Of a stretch of 64,000 bases of DNA, positions 1 through 7,825 are shown piece after piece. A program made the translations under genes and the position numbers. The stretch comes from JAPLMW01 sp964619675 (lineage in GTDB: Bacteria > Planctomycetota > Phycisphaerae > Sedimentisphaerales > UBA12454), in assembly GCA_964619675.1 (NCBI GenBank), contig CAZUEO010000005.1:39914-103913 (forward strand), in the 5' to 3' direction. The notes below the pieces were generated by a model. That model did not search any database. It was not told the origin of the DNA and saw only the letters and a program-made list of their open reading frames with translations. The stretch's first letter is position 1. Each line of letters starts with the position of its first letter.

Positions 1-1503
1 GATTTTCTTTATCTGTCTTAAAATTTCATAATATTCATTGCCGAACTGTTTCCTGATAAATGCCGCTCGCACCAGGCCGTCGGCATGTTCGCCGCTTATC
101 GAGCCGCCCAGCGACCAGGCAAGCGAGAAAACCTCATCGGCTATCTGTGTCATTTTTTTAACATCGTCGGGCTTTGACAAATCCAGATAAGGCCTTATAT
201 GCAGTTCGCCGTCGCCCGCATGGCCGTAATAGGCCATATCAACTTCGTATTTTCTGCCGATTTTCTCAAGCCCCCTCACATAGTCGGCCAGCCTCGTATT
301 CTCAACGGAAACATCCTCAACGAAGGCAACAGGCTGTTTCAAGCCCTTTACCCTGCTTAAAAGCGGCACCGCATCCTTTCGGCATTTCCACAACCTCTTT
401 TGCACGGCAGGCTCGAAGATGGTTGTCTTGTTGAACGCAAGAGAACTGACCGCCAAAATAGTTTTTCCAATTTTGTCTTTAACTTCCGGCACCGTCTGGC
501 CTGAATGCTCGACAAGCAGACTTGCAGCCGAGACAGGATTGAGAATATTGCGATACTGCTCGAAGGCGTCTCTTGCGATTTTAATCAGTCTGCTGTCCAT
601 CAGCTCGCAGGCGTCGGCGCCGCAATTGACAATCAGCGGCACTGCTTTAGCCGTTTTCTCAAGCGAATCGAATTCAAACTGCACTACTGCTTTGACCTGC
701 TCCGCATCAACCGTCCGCAGCGTAATTTCAGTAAAAACCGCCAGTGTGCCTTCAGAACCTGCGAGAAGTTTGGCCATATCAATTTTGTTGCCCTGAACAA
801 TCTCTGCGATATTGTATCCGCTGTGGCTGCGTTTTGTTTTCGGCTGAGCCTTTTCAATAATCGAAGCATTTGAATTCAGCAGTTCAAAACATTTTTGCGA
901 AATGGTTAGCCCCAACCCCTGTGGTCGGGAGTTTAGCTCAACATTATTTACAAATTCAGCAGCCGTACCGTCCGCAAGAACCGCCTTTATTTTTTCAACA
1001 TACTGGGCGATGTAACCATATTTTAGTGAGTGTGAACCGGTAGCGTTATTTGCGACAACGCCGCCTGCTGTAGCGCGGTTGCTGCTTGACGGGTCCGGCC
1101 CGATTTTTTTGCCGAACTTCGCAAGGAAACTATTAACCTCGTCAAGCACAACGCCCGGCTGGCAGACTACAGTGCTTACATCGGTGCTTGCGCCGATAAT
1201 CTTGTTCATATAGCGGGTCGTATCGAGCATAATGCCGCTCGTTAGCGACTCTCCCGCAAGGCCGCTGCCCGCCCCGCGAGCAACGACAGGTATATTATTG
1301 CGATAAGCGTATCTTACAACAATAGCAACGTCGTCTTCATTTTTGGGCGCAACGACGCAAAGCGGGATTATCTGGTAAATGCTCGCATCGGTGCTGAACG
1401 CCGCGCGCGTAAAAATATCAGCCAAACAATCGCCCGCTATCAATTGCGAAATTTCTTTGGCAATCTGCTGCGGTGCTGAAGAACTTTTGACAGGTCTGTT
1501 CAT
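1..1503 (-). CDS. FAD-linked oxidase, GlcD/YdiJ-like (3' end outside window)
   Basis: The first 501 residues of an FAD-dependent 2-hydroxyacid dehydrogenase of the GlcD/D-lactate dehydrogenase family are visible, and the frame is still open at base 1. GAGSGLAGE at residues 77-85 is the PCMH-type FAD-binding loop, followed by a GPDPSSSNRATAGG stretch typical of the family. Near residues 460-475 the motif GGSISGEHADG marks the end of the FAD-oxidase C domain. YdiJ-like members continue into a 4Fe-4S region, but that part would lie outside the window, so the fusion cannot be confirmed. Expected substrates are D-lactate, glycolate or D-2-hydroxyglutarate; the sequence does not choose between them. 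The ATG at 1503 lies 10 bp after the stop of the HNH gene and has only a weak GAAAG upstream. Confidence 0.88.
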   Translation of the reverse strand, partial: MNRPVKSSSAPQQIAKEISQLIAGDCLADIFTRAAFSTDASIYQIIPLCVVAPKNEDDVAIVVRYAYRNNIPVVARGAGSGLAGESLTSGIMLDTTRYMNKIIGASTDVSTVVCQPGVVLDEVNSFLAKFGKKIGPDPSSSNRATAGGVVANNATGSHSLKYGYIAQYVEKIKAVLADGTAAEFVNNVELNSRPQGLGLTISQKCFELLNSNASIIEKAQPKTKRSHSGYNIAEIVQGNKIDMAKLLAGSEGTLAVFTEITLRTVDAEQVKAVVQFEFDSLEKTAKAVPLIVNCGADACELMDSRLIKIARDAFEQYRNILNPVSAASLLVEHSGQTVPEVKDKIGKTILAVSSLAFNKTTIFEPAVQKRLWKCRKDAVPLLSRVKGLKQPVAFVEDVSVENTRLADYVRGLEKIGRKYEVDMAYYGHAGDGELHIRPYLDLSKPDDVKKMTQIADEVFSLAWSLGGSISGEHADGLVRAAFIRKQFGNEYYEILRQIKKI

Positions 1504-1513
1504 TTGACTTTCA

Positions 1514-2164
1514 TTATAGTTTATTTTCATTATTTTGTCTATGCCTGCGGCGCGGCTTTTCTGCCCTGCTTCTCAAATCCTCCTGCAGCAGATAGCTTCT
1601 GAATGGCTCATTTTTGAAACACGGGAAGTTCAGCGGCGCGTATTCTTCTTCCTGCTGCTGCAGCACAAATTTATCGCGTGCCATAGCCGCGACGATTCGG
1701 TTATGCGGGCTGTCAGGCAGTTGGAATGATAATTGTTTGCCGCCGCTTAGCTGATATGTTGCCTGGCAGTATTTTCCACACTTCCTGTTCTTTAGGCAGA
1801 CACCGATAAATCCTGTTCCGTTTTTGCATTTCTTATTCAGGTTATTTTGTCTTTTGGTTACAATCCGCAGATTTTCTCTTCGGTTATCAAGCGGGTCTCT
1901 GTTCCTGTGGTCGACGAGCTGGCCTTCTTTGGCATTCATTACGAACCGTGAAAGCCGCAGGTGCCTTTGTGGCGGTTTATCTCCGACGATAATTACCGGA
2001 TAGCCTTCGCTTGCGATTTGGATTGTCTTGATATCGCCGTTGTATTTTCTGTAAGGCGGTTCGTGTCGGGTGCTGAAAATTTTGTAATAGATATCCGCAT
2101 CGACTTTTACGAGTCGGCCTCTGACTTTGAACATCAGGTAATCGATTTTGCATTTAGTTGCCAT
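1514..2164 (-). CDS. HNH endonuclease
   Basis: A 216-residue HNH-family nuclease. The catalytic region is LVDHRNRD...DNRRENLRIVT, with H86, N94 and N98 in the HNH_3-type spacing, followed by a basic stretch with GFIGVC that resembles DNA-binding parts of phage and homing HNH proteins. The frame is open further upstream, but the start at 2164 is chosen because GGAGAG lies five bases before that ATG. The residues upstream of it are encoded by A/T-rich DNA and look non-coding. The gene sits 10 bp before the FAD oxidase and stands alone, with no phage or intron genes nearby, so it is best read as a free-standing selfish or degraded mobile nuclease. Its target is unknown. Confidence 0.8.
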   Translation of the reverse strand: MATKCKIDYLMFKVRGRLVKVDADIYYKIFSTRHEPPYRKYNGDIKTIQIASEGYPVIIVGDKPPQRHLRLSRFVMNAKEGQLVDHRNRDPLDNRRENLRIVTKRQNNLNKKCKNGTGFIGVCLKNRKCGKYCQATYQLSGGKQLSFQLPDSPHNRIVAAMARDKFVLQQQEEEYAPLNFPCFKNEPFRSYLLQEDLRSRAEKPRRRHRQNNENKL

Positions 2165-2535
2165 ACGTTCTCTCCAAATGTCGAATTCAAAAAATTTTAA
2201 ATATTGAATTTTACATCTTAAATTAGTTATTTGCTTGCCAAATAACACAGCTATTTTACTATATTATCTAACAAAAGTCAAGGGAAAATGATACTTTTTT
2301 TTAAAAAAAGTGTCATCCCGAGCGCGGTCAAAGGGTCTATATTCCTCTAAAAATGCGGATTTACATAGTTTGCCAGCCGCCAAAGGCATTGCATCATAGC
2401 GTAGGTGAGAAAATCCGGGTAATCTGTGTTTAAGAGTTAATACGCAACCGTCTTACGTCATACGAAACGAGCAGCGCCCGTCTCGACGCGGTGTCGAGCC
2501 GCGGCGGGCAACCGCGACCTTTTGACGATTTCCCC
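2165..2535. other. Intergenic stretch with dispersed repeat and hairpin
   Basis: No credible gene here. Bases 2311-2338 carry GTCATCCCGAGCGCGGTC followed by AAAGGGTCT, a sequence type that recurs as a dispersed element in many bacterial genomes. Bases 2476-2509 form a GC-rich hairpin (GCCCG and CTCGAC pairing with GTCGAG and CGGGC). It lies just downstream of mlaF on the minus strand but has no T-run, so I do not call it a terminator. Confidence 0.5.
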
Positions 2536-3387
2536 TTATTTTTTACCGTCGTCCCTTATATCTTCGAATGAAACCTGCAGTCCCTGCAGGTCTGTTACGC
2601 TTATTTCTCCTTTGATAAACTGCCGAACAGCGGGCAGTGTGCTGTTTTTGATTGTTTCTGCGTTGCCGTCAACGATTACTTTGCCGTTATGCAGCATTAT
2701 AATCCGGTCTGCTATCTTATATGCGCTGTTCATATCGTGTGTAACCACTATGGTTGTAACGCCGAGCTCTTTTCTCAGTTTCAAAATCAGTTCGTTAATA
2801 ATATCCGCTCTTACAGGGTCAAGTCCCGTTGTCGGCTCATCGTAGAGGATAACTTCCGGATTCAGTGCGATTGCCCTTGCAAGTGCGACCCTTTTTTTCT
2901 GTCCGCCGGAGAGCCTTGCCGGATAATAATTTTGAAAGCCGTCCATTCCCATCATTGCAAGCTTGGTCCTGACAATCTCGTCGAGCTTTTTATGGTCTTT
3001 GATATGCTGCTGCTGCTCGACCGGGAAGATGATATTTTCATAAACGGTCATACTGTCGAACAGTGCCCCGCTTTGGAACAGAAAGCCCATCTGCGTGCGG
3101 ATATCGCCGAGTTTGCTCTCAGGCAGGTTATCGATTCGCTGACCGTGAAAATAGACTTCCCCTGAGCCAGGCCGCAGTAGTACTATTATATGTTTTATGA
3201 GTACGGTTTTTCCGCATCCGCTTGGCCCGATTATAGCGGTAGTCTTGCCCTTTTCGAAGGCAAGCGAGATATCGTTAAGCACGACATTTTTTCCGAACCT
3301 TTTGACAAGGTTTTTAAGAACGATTATTCTATCGCCTGACCGCCTTTGGCGGACCTCGCTTTGAGCGGGTTTTATTTCCTTTTCCAT
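2536..3387 (-). CDS. mlaF: ABC transporter ATPase, MlaF/Ttg2A-like
   Basis: The 283-residue ATPase subunit of an Mla-type phospholipid transporter, which moves lipids between inner and outer membrane. Walker A is GPSGCGKT at residues 54-61. The signature LSGGQKKRVALARAI lies near residue 160, followed by Walker B VILYDEPTTGLDP and the H-loop VVTHD. The family assignment rests on the overall MlaF-like sequence and on an MlaE permease gene in the same orientation at 10218-11054. The two genes are normally adjacent; here about 7 kb of restriction-modification genes and repeats lie between them. No MlaD (MCE) gene is visible in the window. The ribosome-binding region AAGGTTGAA-ATG is nearly duplicated in front of the neighbouring Bro-N gene. 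Confidence 0.88.
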   Translation of the reverse strand: MEKEIKPAQSEVRQRRSGDRIIVLKNLVKRFGKNVVLNDISLAFEKGKTTAIIGPSGCGKTVLIKHIIVLLRPGSGEVYFHGQRIDNLPESKLGDIRTQMGFLFQSGALFDSMTVYENIIFPVEQQQHIKDHKKLDEIVRTKLAMMGMDGFQNYYPARLSGGQKKRVALARAIALNPEVILYDEPTTGLDPVRADIINELILKLRKELGVTTIVVTHDMNSAYKIADRIIMLHNGKVIVDGNAETIKNSTLPAVRQFIKGEISVTDLQGLQVSFEDIRDDGKK

Positions 3388-3403
3388 TTCAACCTTATTT
3401 TAT
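3381..3403. repeat. Direct repeat flanking Bro-N gene, copy 1
   Basis: These 23 bases span the mlaF ribosome-binding site and start codon and match 4224-4246 at 21 positions. Between the two copies lies exactly the Bro-N gene; its stop codon (3400-3402) falls inside this copy. The arrangement looks like an inserted cassette that recreated the site of entry. Confidence 0.65.
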
Positions 3404-4230
3404 TTATTGCCTTTAAAAAGTTTTTTGTTTTCAGGCCGCTGCAGATAGTTTTGTCTCGAAATTACTCTTTTACTGGACTTTGATTCAAGGTCTTTGCGTG
3501 CCTTTCCTGCAACATCGCCTCCTTCGACAGCGGCTTGCTTATTTTCGTCAAATCTCTGTGCATCGCGATTTCTGGTTATTTCTGTTGTGGCCGCCTCACC
3601 AAGCATAGAAAAAATTAGCTCGAGGTCTGTCATATGATCTCGCAGATTTTCGCGGTCAAGTCCTTTAAGTTTCTTATATTCGCCTGGCGTTAAACCAAAA
3701 GCCGCTTTCGATATTTCCGCGGTTAATATCCCATATTCTGTTTGTTCCTTAACGCCCCGGGTCTTCCATTCGTCGGTAAGTTCTTCCCGAACAGCTATCC
3801 CCCGCATACGTTTTTCTATCCAGTTATCGGAGTATCCCTTGGCCTTGTAAAGTGCGCGGGTTCTTTTTGTCGCCAGTTCCGGGTCTTCAATTTCCCGGAT
3901 GCGTTCATAACCGACCCTTGCCAGCCAGCGTTTAAAAGGCTCTGCTTTGGGGCTTGGTATTGACTGAATTATGCGGAAAATACCTTCCGTATCGGCACAA
4001 TTTACCTTCTGTGGGCCGCCGTCGGTATCTATCAAAAGGGTATGTACAAATTGTACCCATCCTTTGGATAGCTGTGGGTCTCGTTTCCGCATTTTATTGA
4101 TGTATTGTTTTGGGTCATTGGAATCAGTCAGCGCAAAAACGACATCTTCGACAACGAACCACCATTCGTCTTTATGAATAGTTTTTCTTATTTCCTTGCC
4201 TTTGAATACTGCTATTTTTGTCGTTTCCAT
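3400..4230 (-). CDS. Bro-N domain protein
   Basis: A 276-residue protein with an N-terminal BRO (baculovirus repeated ORF) domain over about residues 1-110. EWWFVVEDVVFALTDS and the KRWLARVGYERIREIEDPE region match Bro-N proteins of phages and DinD-like bacterial proteins. The remaining half is charged and probably helical, ending in a lysine-rich tail. Bro-N domains bind DNA, and such genes often travel with phages and restriction loci; the function of this one is unknown. The start at 4230 has AAGGTCAAA upstream. The gene ends 12 bp before mlaF, inside a direct repeat shared with its own start region, which suggests it was inserted there after the island or independently of it. Confidence 0.75.
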   Translation of the reverse strand: METTKIAVFKGKEIRKTIHKDEWWFVVEDVVFALTDSNDPKQYINKMRKRDPQLSKGWVQFVHTLLIDTDGGPQKVNCADTEGIFRIIQSIPSPKAEPFKRWLARVGYERIREIEDPELATKRTRALYKAKGYSDNWIEKRMRGIAVREELTDEWKTRGVKEQTEYGILTAEISKAAFGLTPGEYKKLKGLDRENLRDHMTDLELIFSMLGEAATTEITRNRDAQRFDENKQAAVEGGDVAGKARKDLESKSSKRVISRQNYLQRPENKKLFKGNK

Positions 4231-4246
4231 TTTGACCTTATTTTAT
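4224..4246. repeat. Direct repeat flanking Bro-N gene, copy 2
   Basis: Partner of 3381-3403, 21 of 23 bases identical. It holds the Bro-N start codon and ribosome-binding site in the same position as the mlaF ones in copy 1. Confidence 0.65.
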
Positions 4247-4528
4247 AATTTATTCCCCTCGTCCGCAACAGTTCTTTTCGTGGTTAGCCCTGCCAACACT
4301 TTGGCGGGGTTTGTCATTTTTTTACGTATTTTGGATGCAGTTGCTGCCTTCGGTTCGGTAATCAATTGTTCCCCTGCCCCGTGAGATGCCGCTTCGGCTA
4401 TCTCATCGGGGTCATCGCAGCCCTCGGCAGCAACTATAATTCTTGCGACAGTTTACCCCGACAGTTTATCCCTGCAAAAGCAGGGAAAGGTAGGGGCCAT
4501 TTGCTTTGCTCCTATTTATTTATCTTTG
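4247..4528. other. Gap between res and Bro-N, rich in hairpins
   Basis: No gene seen. Besides the covarying element at 4339-4435 there is a second hairpin at 4288-4309 (CCCTGCCAA pairing with TTGGCGGGG, four-base loop, one wobble). On the plus strand it is followed by TTTGTCATTTTTTT. The gap separates res from the Bro-N gene on the minus strand, so both hairpins could also protect or end a res transcript. Confidence 0.5.
4339..4435. repeat. Covarying hairpin element, left copy
   Basis: The core at 4377-4411 folds as three stacked helices: CCCCG, TGAGAT and GCCG pair with CGGC, ATCTCA and CGGGG around a CTT loop, with single unpaired T bases at 4399 and 4406. An outer 10-bp stem (AGTTGCTGCC at 4339-4348 with GGCAGCAACT at 4426-4435) encloses it. 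The same fold, with paired substitutions, occurs at 9886-9949. Confidence 0.7.
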
Positions 4529-7156
4529 CTAATTCAATATCACATCATTAAGAGTTTTTACGGGGGCTTTAAAACTGACATCCTTAAATTGCTCGAAATG
4601 CTTTTTGCCGCACTTGATTTTTTGTTGTTCTTCTTGTCGCAATTCCTCTATGCGATTTGTCCCTTTGGTTTCTGCAACAAAATAAACTTTCTTATCTCCT
4701 TCATAAACCAGTGCCCAATCAGGATTATATGTACCGAGCGGAGTTTCTATCTTAAACCAGAAAGGCAGTTTGAGATAAAACTTGATATCATCTCTTTTTT
4801 CACAGTCTTTTGCAAATTCCTTTTCCGTATAGCTTTCTATTTGAACATAATCATAAACGGTTTTTTCTTTTTTCATAACTTCGAATAAATCGTCAAGGTA
4901 TCCGTAAAGTTCTTCACTGTCAAAAAGCCTCTGTTCCCAGTATGAATCTGCTATCTTTTCATATTTAATCCCATCAACCATCATTTCATTTAGAACCTCG
5001 TTTATCTCGACACAAACTTTATCCATAAACTGCTGAGGGTTGATAAATACATCATCAATTTTGCCCGATTCAAGTAAAATGCGGCAAATGGTATCACGGG
5101 TTAATCTGGTCTTGTTCTGAATGTATGAAAGAATATCCGGGACGGTTTCTATATCGCCATATAAATCCCTACTGGATTGTGTTCTGAGTTCTGCCGTAAC
5201 AGCGGTTTTATCAATTTCAATATCGGCTTTGGTCCTTATCAGTTTTGGCTTTGTGATTTTAATATCACCTATTTTTTTGCCTGCCCTCTTTATCAATTCA
5301 TTGGTATCATAATCAACGCTGTAATGGGTCTTCTGCTTAATTTTATCCCATAAGAGTTTAAAATTCTCATCAAGCTGTAAATTCTTTTGCAGCTTTATTT
5401 GTTTTTTCTTCTTTTTGTTCTTAATCCTGCCGCCGAAACTAACGCCGCATTCTTCTTCAATCTCAGACTGTAGGGCTTTTGCAAAATCTTCATAATATTC
5501 ATTCGCTATAACGGTAAGAATATTTATGTTTTCATCAAATACTCTTTTACCATCCTGATTTACAGGCAGTCTCATACCTCTGCCGATCTCCTGTCTTTTC
5601 TTTAGTGTTGATTGTGTTTCATTCAGTGTGCATATTTGAAATACGTTTGGATTATCCCAGCCTTCGCGTAAGGCCGAATGTGAAAATATAAATCTCAAAG
5701 GTTCGTTCACATCAAGAAGCCGTTCTTTGTCTTTCATTATCAGTTGATACGCACTATCATCGTCTATGGTATCCCTCCCTTCGCGAGAATCCTTCCAGTT
5801 TCCTTTTTTATCCTGCGCGAAATAACCATTGTGAGCCTGCCGGGCCTTATAATTCAGCAACCCTTTATATTTGTTTTGGTTTCTTGCCTTTTCGTAAAAT
5901 TCTTCAAACCATAAAGCTATTTTGCCTTTAACAGGATTTTCATTTTCATAATTGCGGTAATTAGCCACTCTGTCGATAAAGAACAGTGTTAAAACTTTTA
6001 TCCCCTTATCTTTTAATCGTTTTTCCTTTTCAAAATGATTATTTATTGTGCTTTCAATTTGATACCTCATTATCTCATCGGTCAGCCCGCCTTGTTTTTG
6101 CCCGACATTAATAGTTATACCGTTATTAAATGTTATGCCCTCCCTGTCTATTTCACTTACAATAAATCCCTCTTTATACAGGTCCCTTTTGTTTGACTTT
6201 TCATAAAGGTCGTCGCCAACCGAAACATTCACATCTTTTTTCACGACCCCCTCGTTTGTATTAACATCTATTTTCAGCTTTGCGATTATTTTTCTAGTTT
6301 GCGGTTTTATGCTTTTTACTTCAATATACGCCAGGTTGAAATTATCTGCCTCTGTTATCCCATCAACCTCAATTCTTTTGACAAGCCCCAAATCATAAGC
6401 CCTTACGGGGTCAAGCCGGTAAATTTCATTGTATCTTACCGTATGTGTTGCGGAATATCGAAGCGTGCATAATGGATTAAGATTTGCTATCGCCTGCCTC
6501 CTGATATCCGTCTCCATATTTTGAGGCTCATCTACGATAACTATCGGTCTTGTCGCCTTGATAAACTCTGCCGGCACTCCCCAGTCGCTTTGCTGAAAAA
6601 ATATGTTTCCTGCCCTTGTGAACTGGTCTATATTCATTACCATTATCTGCAAAGTGTTGGTCGTTGCAAAATTTCTGGCAAGCCCTCTTTTTTTAGGGTC
6701 AAATTCGTGGTAATCCAGTGTCGGCTTTTCATAGAGCATATCAAAATGCTCTTTTGTTATTTCAAGGTTCTTTAATACGCCTTCTTTAATCGCCAGGCTC
6801 GGCACAACAATAATAAACTTCTTAAAACCGTAATTTTTATGTAATTCGTGTATCGTCCGCAGATAAACATAAGTTTTGCCCGTGCCGGTTTCCATCTCTA
6901 TTGAAAAATGAAAACCATCGAGTTTATTTGAGACTTCTATTTCATTTCTCTGCTGAATAATTTGAAGATTTTTTAATATTGTTTCATTGTCAAGGATTAA
7001 ATTATTCGCAACAACGCTCAAAAATGTTCCGCCAACTGATGTAGCCTTTGCATAGGCAAAATCGCTCGCCCCCGCAGGTTGACCCGCAAATATTTCAACC
7101 GTTGCATTTATAGCATCTTTCTGAAATTCCTGATTTGCGTCAAATTGAAGTTTCAT
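4529..7156 (-). CDS. res: Type III restriction enzyme, Res subunit
   Basis: The 875-residue helicase-nuclease subunit of a type III restriction-modification system. With Mod it cuts DNA carrying unmethylated sites in opposite orientation, after ATP-driven communication along the DNA. Visible superfamily 2 motifs are METGTGKT (GTGKT at residues 91-95), VDEPQ at 208-212, ALREGWDNPNVFQI, and motif VI QEIGRGMRLPV. The C-terminus carries a PD-(D/E)XK nuclease: NPDWALV followed by VAETKG. The frame extends to a TTG at 7186, but those extra residues are encoded by an A/T palindromic repeat; ATG 7156 gives the family's usual MKLQFDANQ beginning, although its ribosome-binding site is weak. No frameshift is seen, so it looks intact. 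Confidence 0.92.
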   Translation of the reverse strand: MKLQFDANQEFQKDAINATVEIFAGQPAGASDFAYAKATSVGGTFLSVVANNLILDNETILKNLQIIQQRNEIEVSNKLDGFHFSIEMETGTGKTYVYLRTIHELHKNYGFKKFIIVVPSLAIKEGVLKNLEITKEHFDMLYEKPTLDYHEFDPKKRGLARNFATTNTLQIMVMNIDQFTRAGNIFFQQSDWGVPAEFIKATRPIVIVDEPQNMETDIRRQAIANLNPLCTLRYSATHTVRYNEIYRLDPVRAYDLGLVKRIEVDGITEADNFNLAYIEVKSIKPQTRKIIAKLKIDVNTNEGVVKKDVNVSVGDDLYEKSNKRDLYKEGFIVSEIDREGITFNNGITINVGQKQGGLTDEIMRYQIESTINNHFEKEKRLKDKGIKVLTLFFIDRVANYRNYENENPVKGKIALWFEEFYEKARNQNKYKGLLNYKARQAHNGYFAQDKKGNWKDSREGRDTIDDDSAYQLIMKDKERLLDVNEPLRFIFSHSALREGWDNPNVFQICTLNETQSTLKKRQEIGRGMRLPVNQDGKRVFDENINILTVIANEYYEDFAKALQSEIEEECGVSFGGRIKNKKKKKQIKLQKNLQLDENFKLLWDKIKQKTHYSVDYDTNELIKRAGKKIGDIKITKPKLIRTKADIEIDKTAVTAELRTQSSRDLYGDIETVPDILSYIQNKTRLTRDTICRILLESGKIDDVFINPQQFMDKVCVEINEVLNEMMVDGIKYEKIADSYWEQRLFDSEELYGYLDDLFEVMKKEKTVYDYVQIESYTEKEFAKDCEKRDDIKFYLKLPFWFKIETPLGTYNPDWALVYEGDKKVYFVAETKGTNRIEELRQEEQQKIKCGKKHFEQFKDVSFKAPVKTLNDVILN

Positions 7157-7165
7157 TTTGCACCA

Positions 7166-7196
7166 ATTTGAAATTTGAAATCTCAAATCTGAGATT
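7166..7196. repeat. A/T palindromic repeat (TTTGAAATCTCAAATCTGAG type)
   Basis: One of a family of short palindrome-like units made of TTTGAAATTT, AAATCTCAAA and TCTGAGATT blocks. It sits between the S23 gene and res, and supplies a false N-terminal extension to res. Related units are at 7391-7421, 7719-7823 and 9436-9469. Confidence 0.7.
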
Positions 7197-7698
7197 ATTT
7201 ATCTTCTGGATAATCCTGCGGCCTGGCCTTTCTCAAAGTTTCCTGAATTTGTTTTTCAAACGCATCTGCACGTCTTTTCGCTTCATATATGCCGCGTGTA
7301 TTTTCATTTAAATGCCGTTGTCCTTTTATATCGCTGTTTTGCAGGCTGTCCGCCCATCCGCGTATCTGCCGTGAGCACGATTCCGCTTTTGATTTGAGAT
7401 CTGAAATCTGAGATTTCAGATGTGCCGCTTCTGGAAACAGTTCTGTAAAAAGCAGCATTGAGCGTGTTTCTCCGCACGAGCCGCGGGAGATATATAAGAA
7501 GGCGAGCAGTTCCGCCGTTGAGCCGCGCTCAAATCCTTCTGCTATATTATTCGAAACTGAAAGCGAAGAACGACGCATCTGGTCGCGAAGGTCCCCGGGC
7601 TGATTGAAGAACTTGTCTTTAGTCAGCTCATACACTCCTTTGGCCAGTTCTATCGCTAACTGCCACACCGGTAAATCTTCAAACCGCTCATATTTCAT
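7195..7698 (-). CDS. Four-helix-bundle protein, S23 family, between mod and res
   Basis: A 167-residue protein. Its first 85 residues match the S23 (23S rRNA intervening-sequence) four-helix-bundle family: FEDLPVWQLAIELAKGVYEL, MRRSSLSVSNNIAEGFERGS and LYISRGSCGETRSML. After that the native C-terminus is interrupted by a repeat-encoded segment (HLKSQISDLKSKAES, residues about 93-107), followed by a long charged helical tail. S23-family proteins are very widespread and of unclear function; they may act as small multimeric adaptor proteins. Here the gene lies between mod and res in the same direction, which could be chance insertion or a real accessory role. It starts at ATG 7698 with AAGGAT upstream. 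A second, unrelated S23 gene lies at 21275-21646. Confidence 0.8.
   Translation of the reverse strand: MKYERFEDLPVWQLAIELAKGVYELTKDKFFNQPGDLRDQMRRSSLSVSNNIAEGFERGSTAELLAFLYISRGSCGETRSMLLFTELFPEAAHLKSQISDLKSKAESCSRQIRGWADSLQNSDIKGQRHLNENTRGIYEAKRRADAFEKQIQETLRKARPQDYPEDK
7391..7421. repeat. A/T palindromic repeat inside the S23 gene
   Basis: An in-frame copy of the TTTGAGATCTGAAATCTGAG family. It is read on the minus strand as LKSQISDLKSK within the S23 protein, so the repeat has become coding. Confidence 0.65.
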
Positions 7699-7718
7699 CT
7701 TTTTTATCCTTCAAAACC

Positions 7719-7823
7719 TATTTGAAATTTGAAATCTCAAATCTGATATCCGTTTATGAAATCTGAAACTTCAAATCTGCTATTTTTTAGTTTTCTGAAA
7801 TTTGAGATTTTAAATCTGAGATT
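7719..7823. repeat. Cluster of three A/T palindromic repeats
   Basis: Three adjacent units (about 7719-7750, 7755-7778 and 7792-7823) of the same repeat family fill the gap between mod and the S23 gene. They are built from TTTGAAATTTGAAATCTC and AAATCTGAGATT blocks. Confidence 0.65.
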
Positions 7824-7825
7824 CG

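Noticed and set aside
7157..7186. N-terminal extension of Res from TTG 7186
   Set aside because: The extra residues are encoded by the palindromic repeat, and the ATG at 7156 gives the family start.
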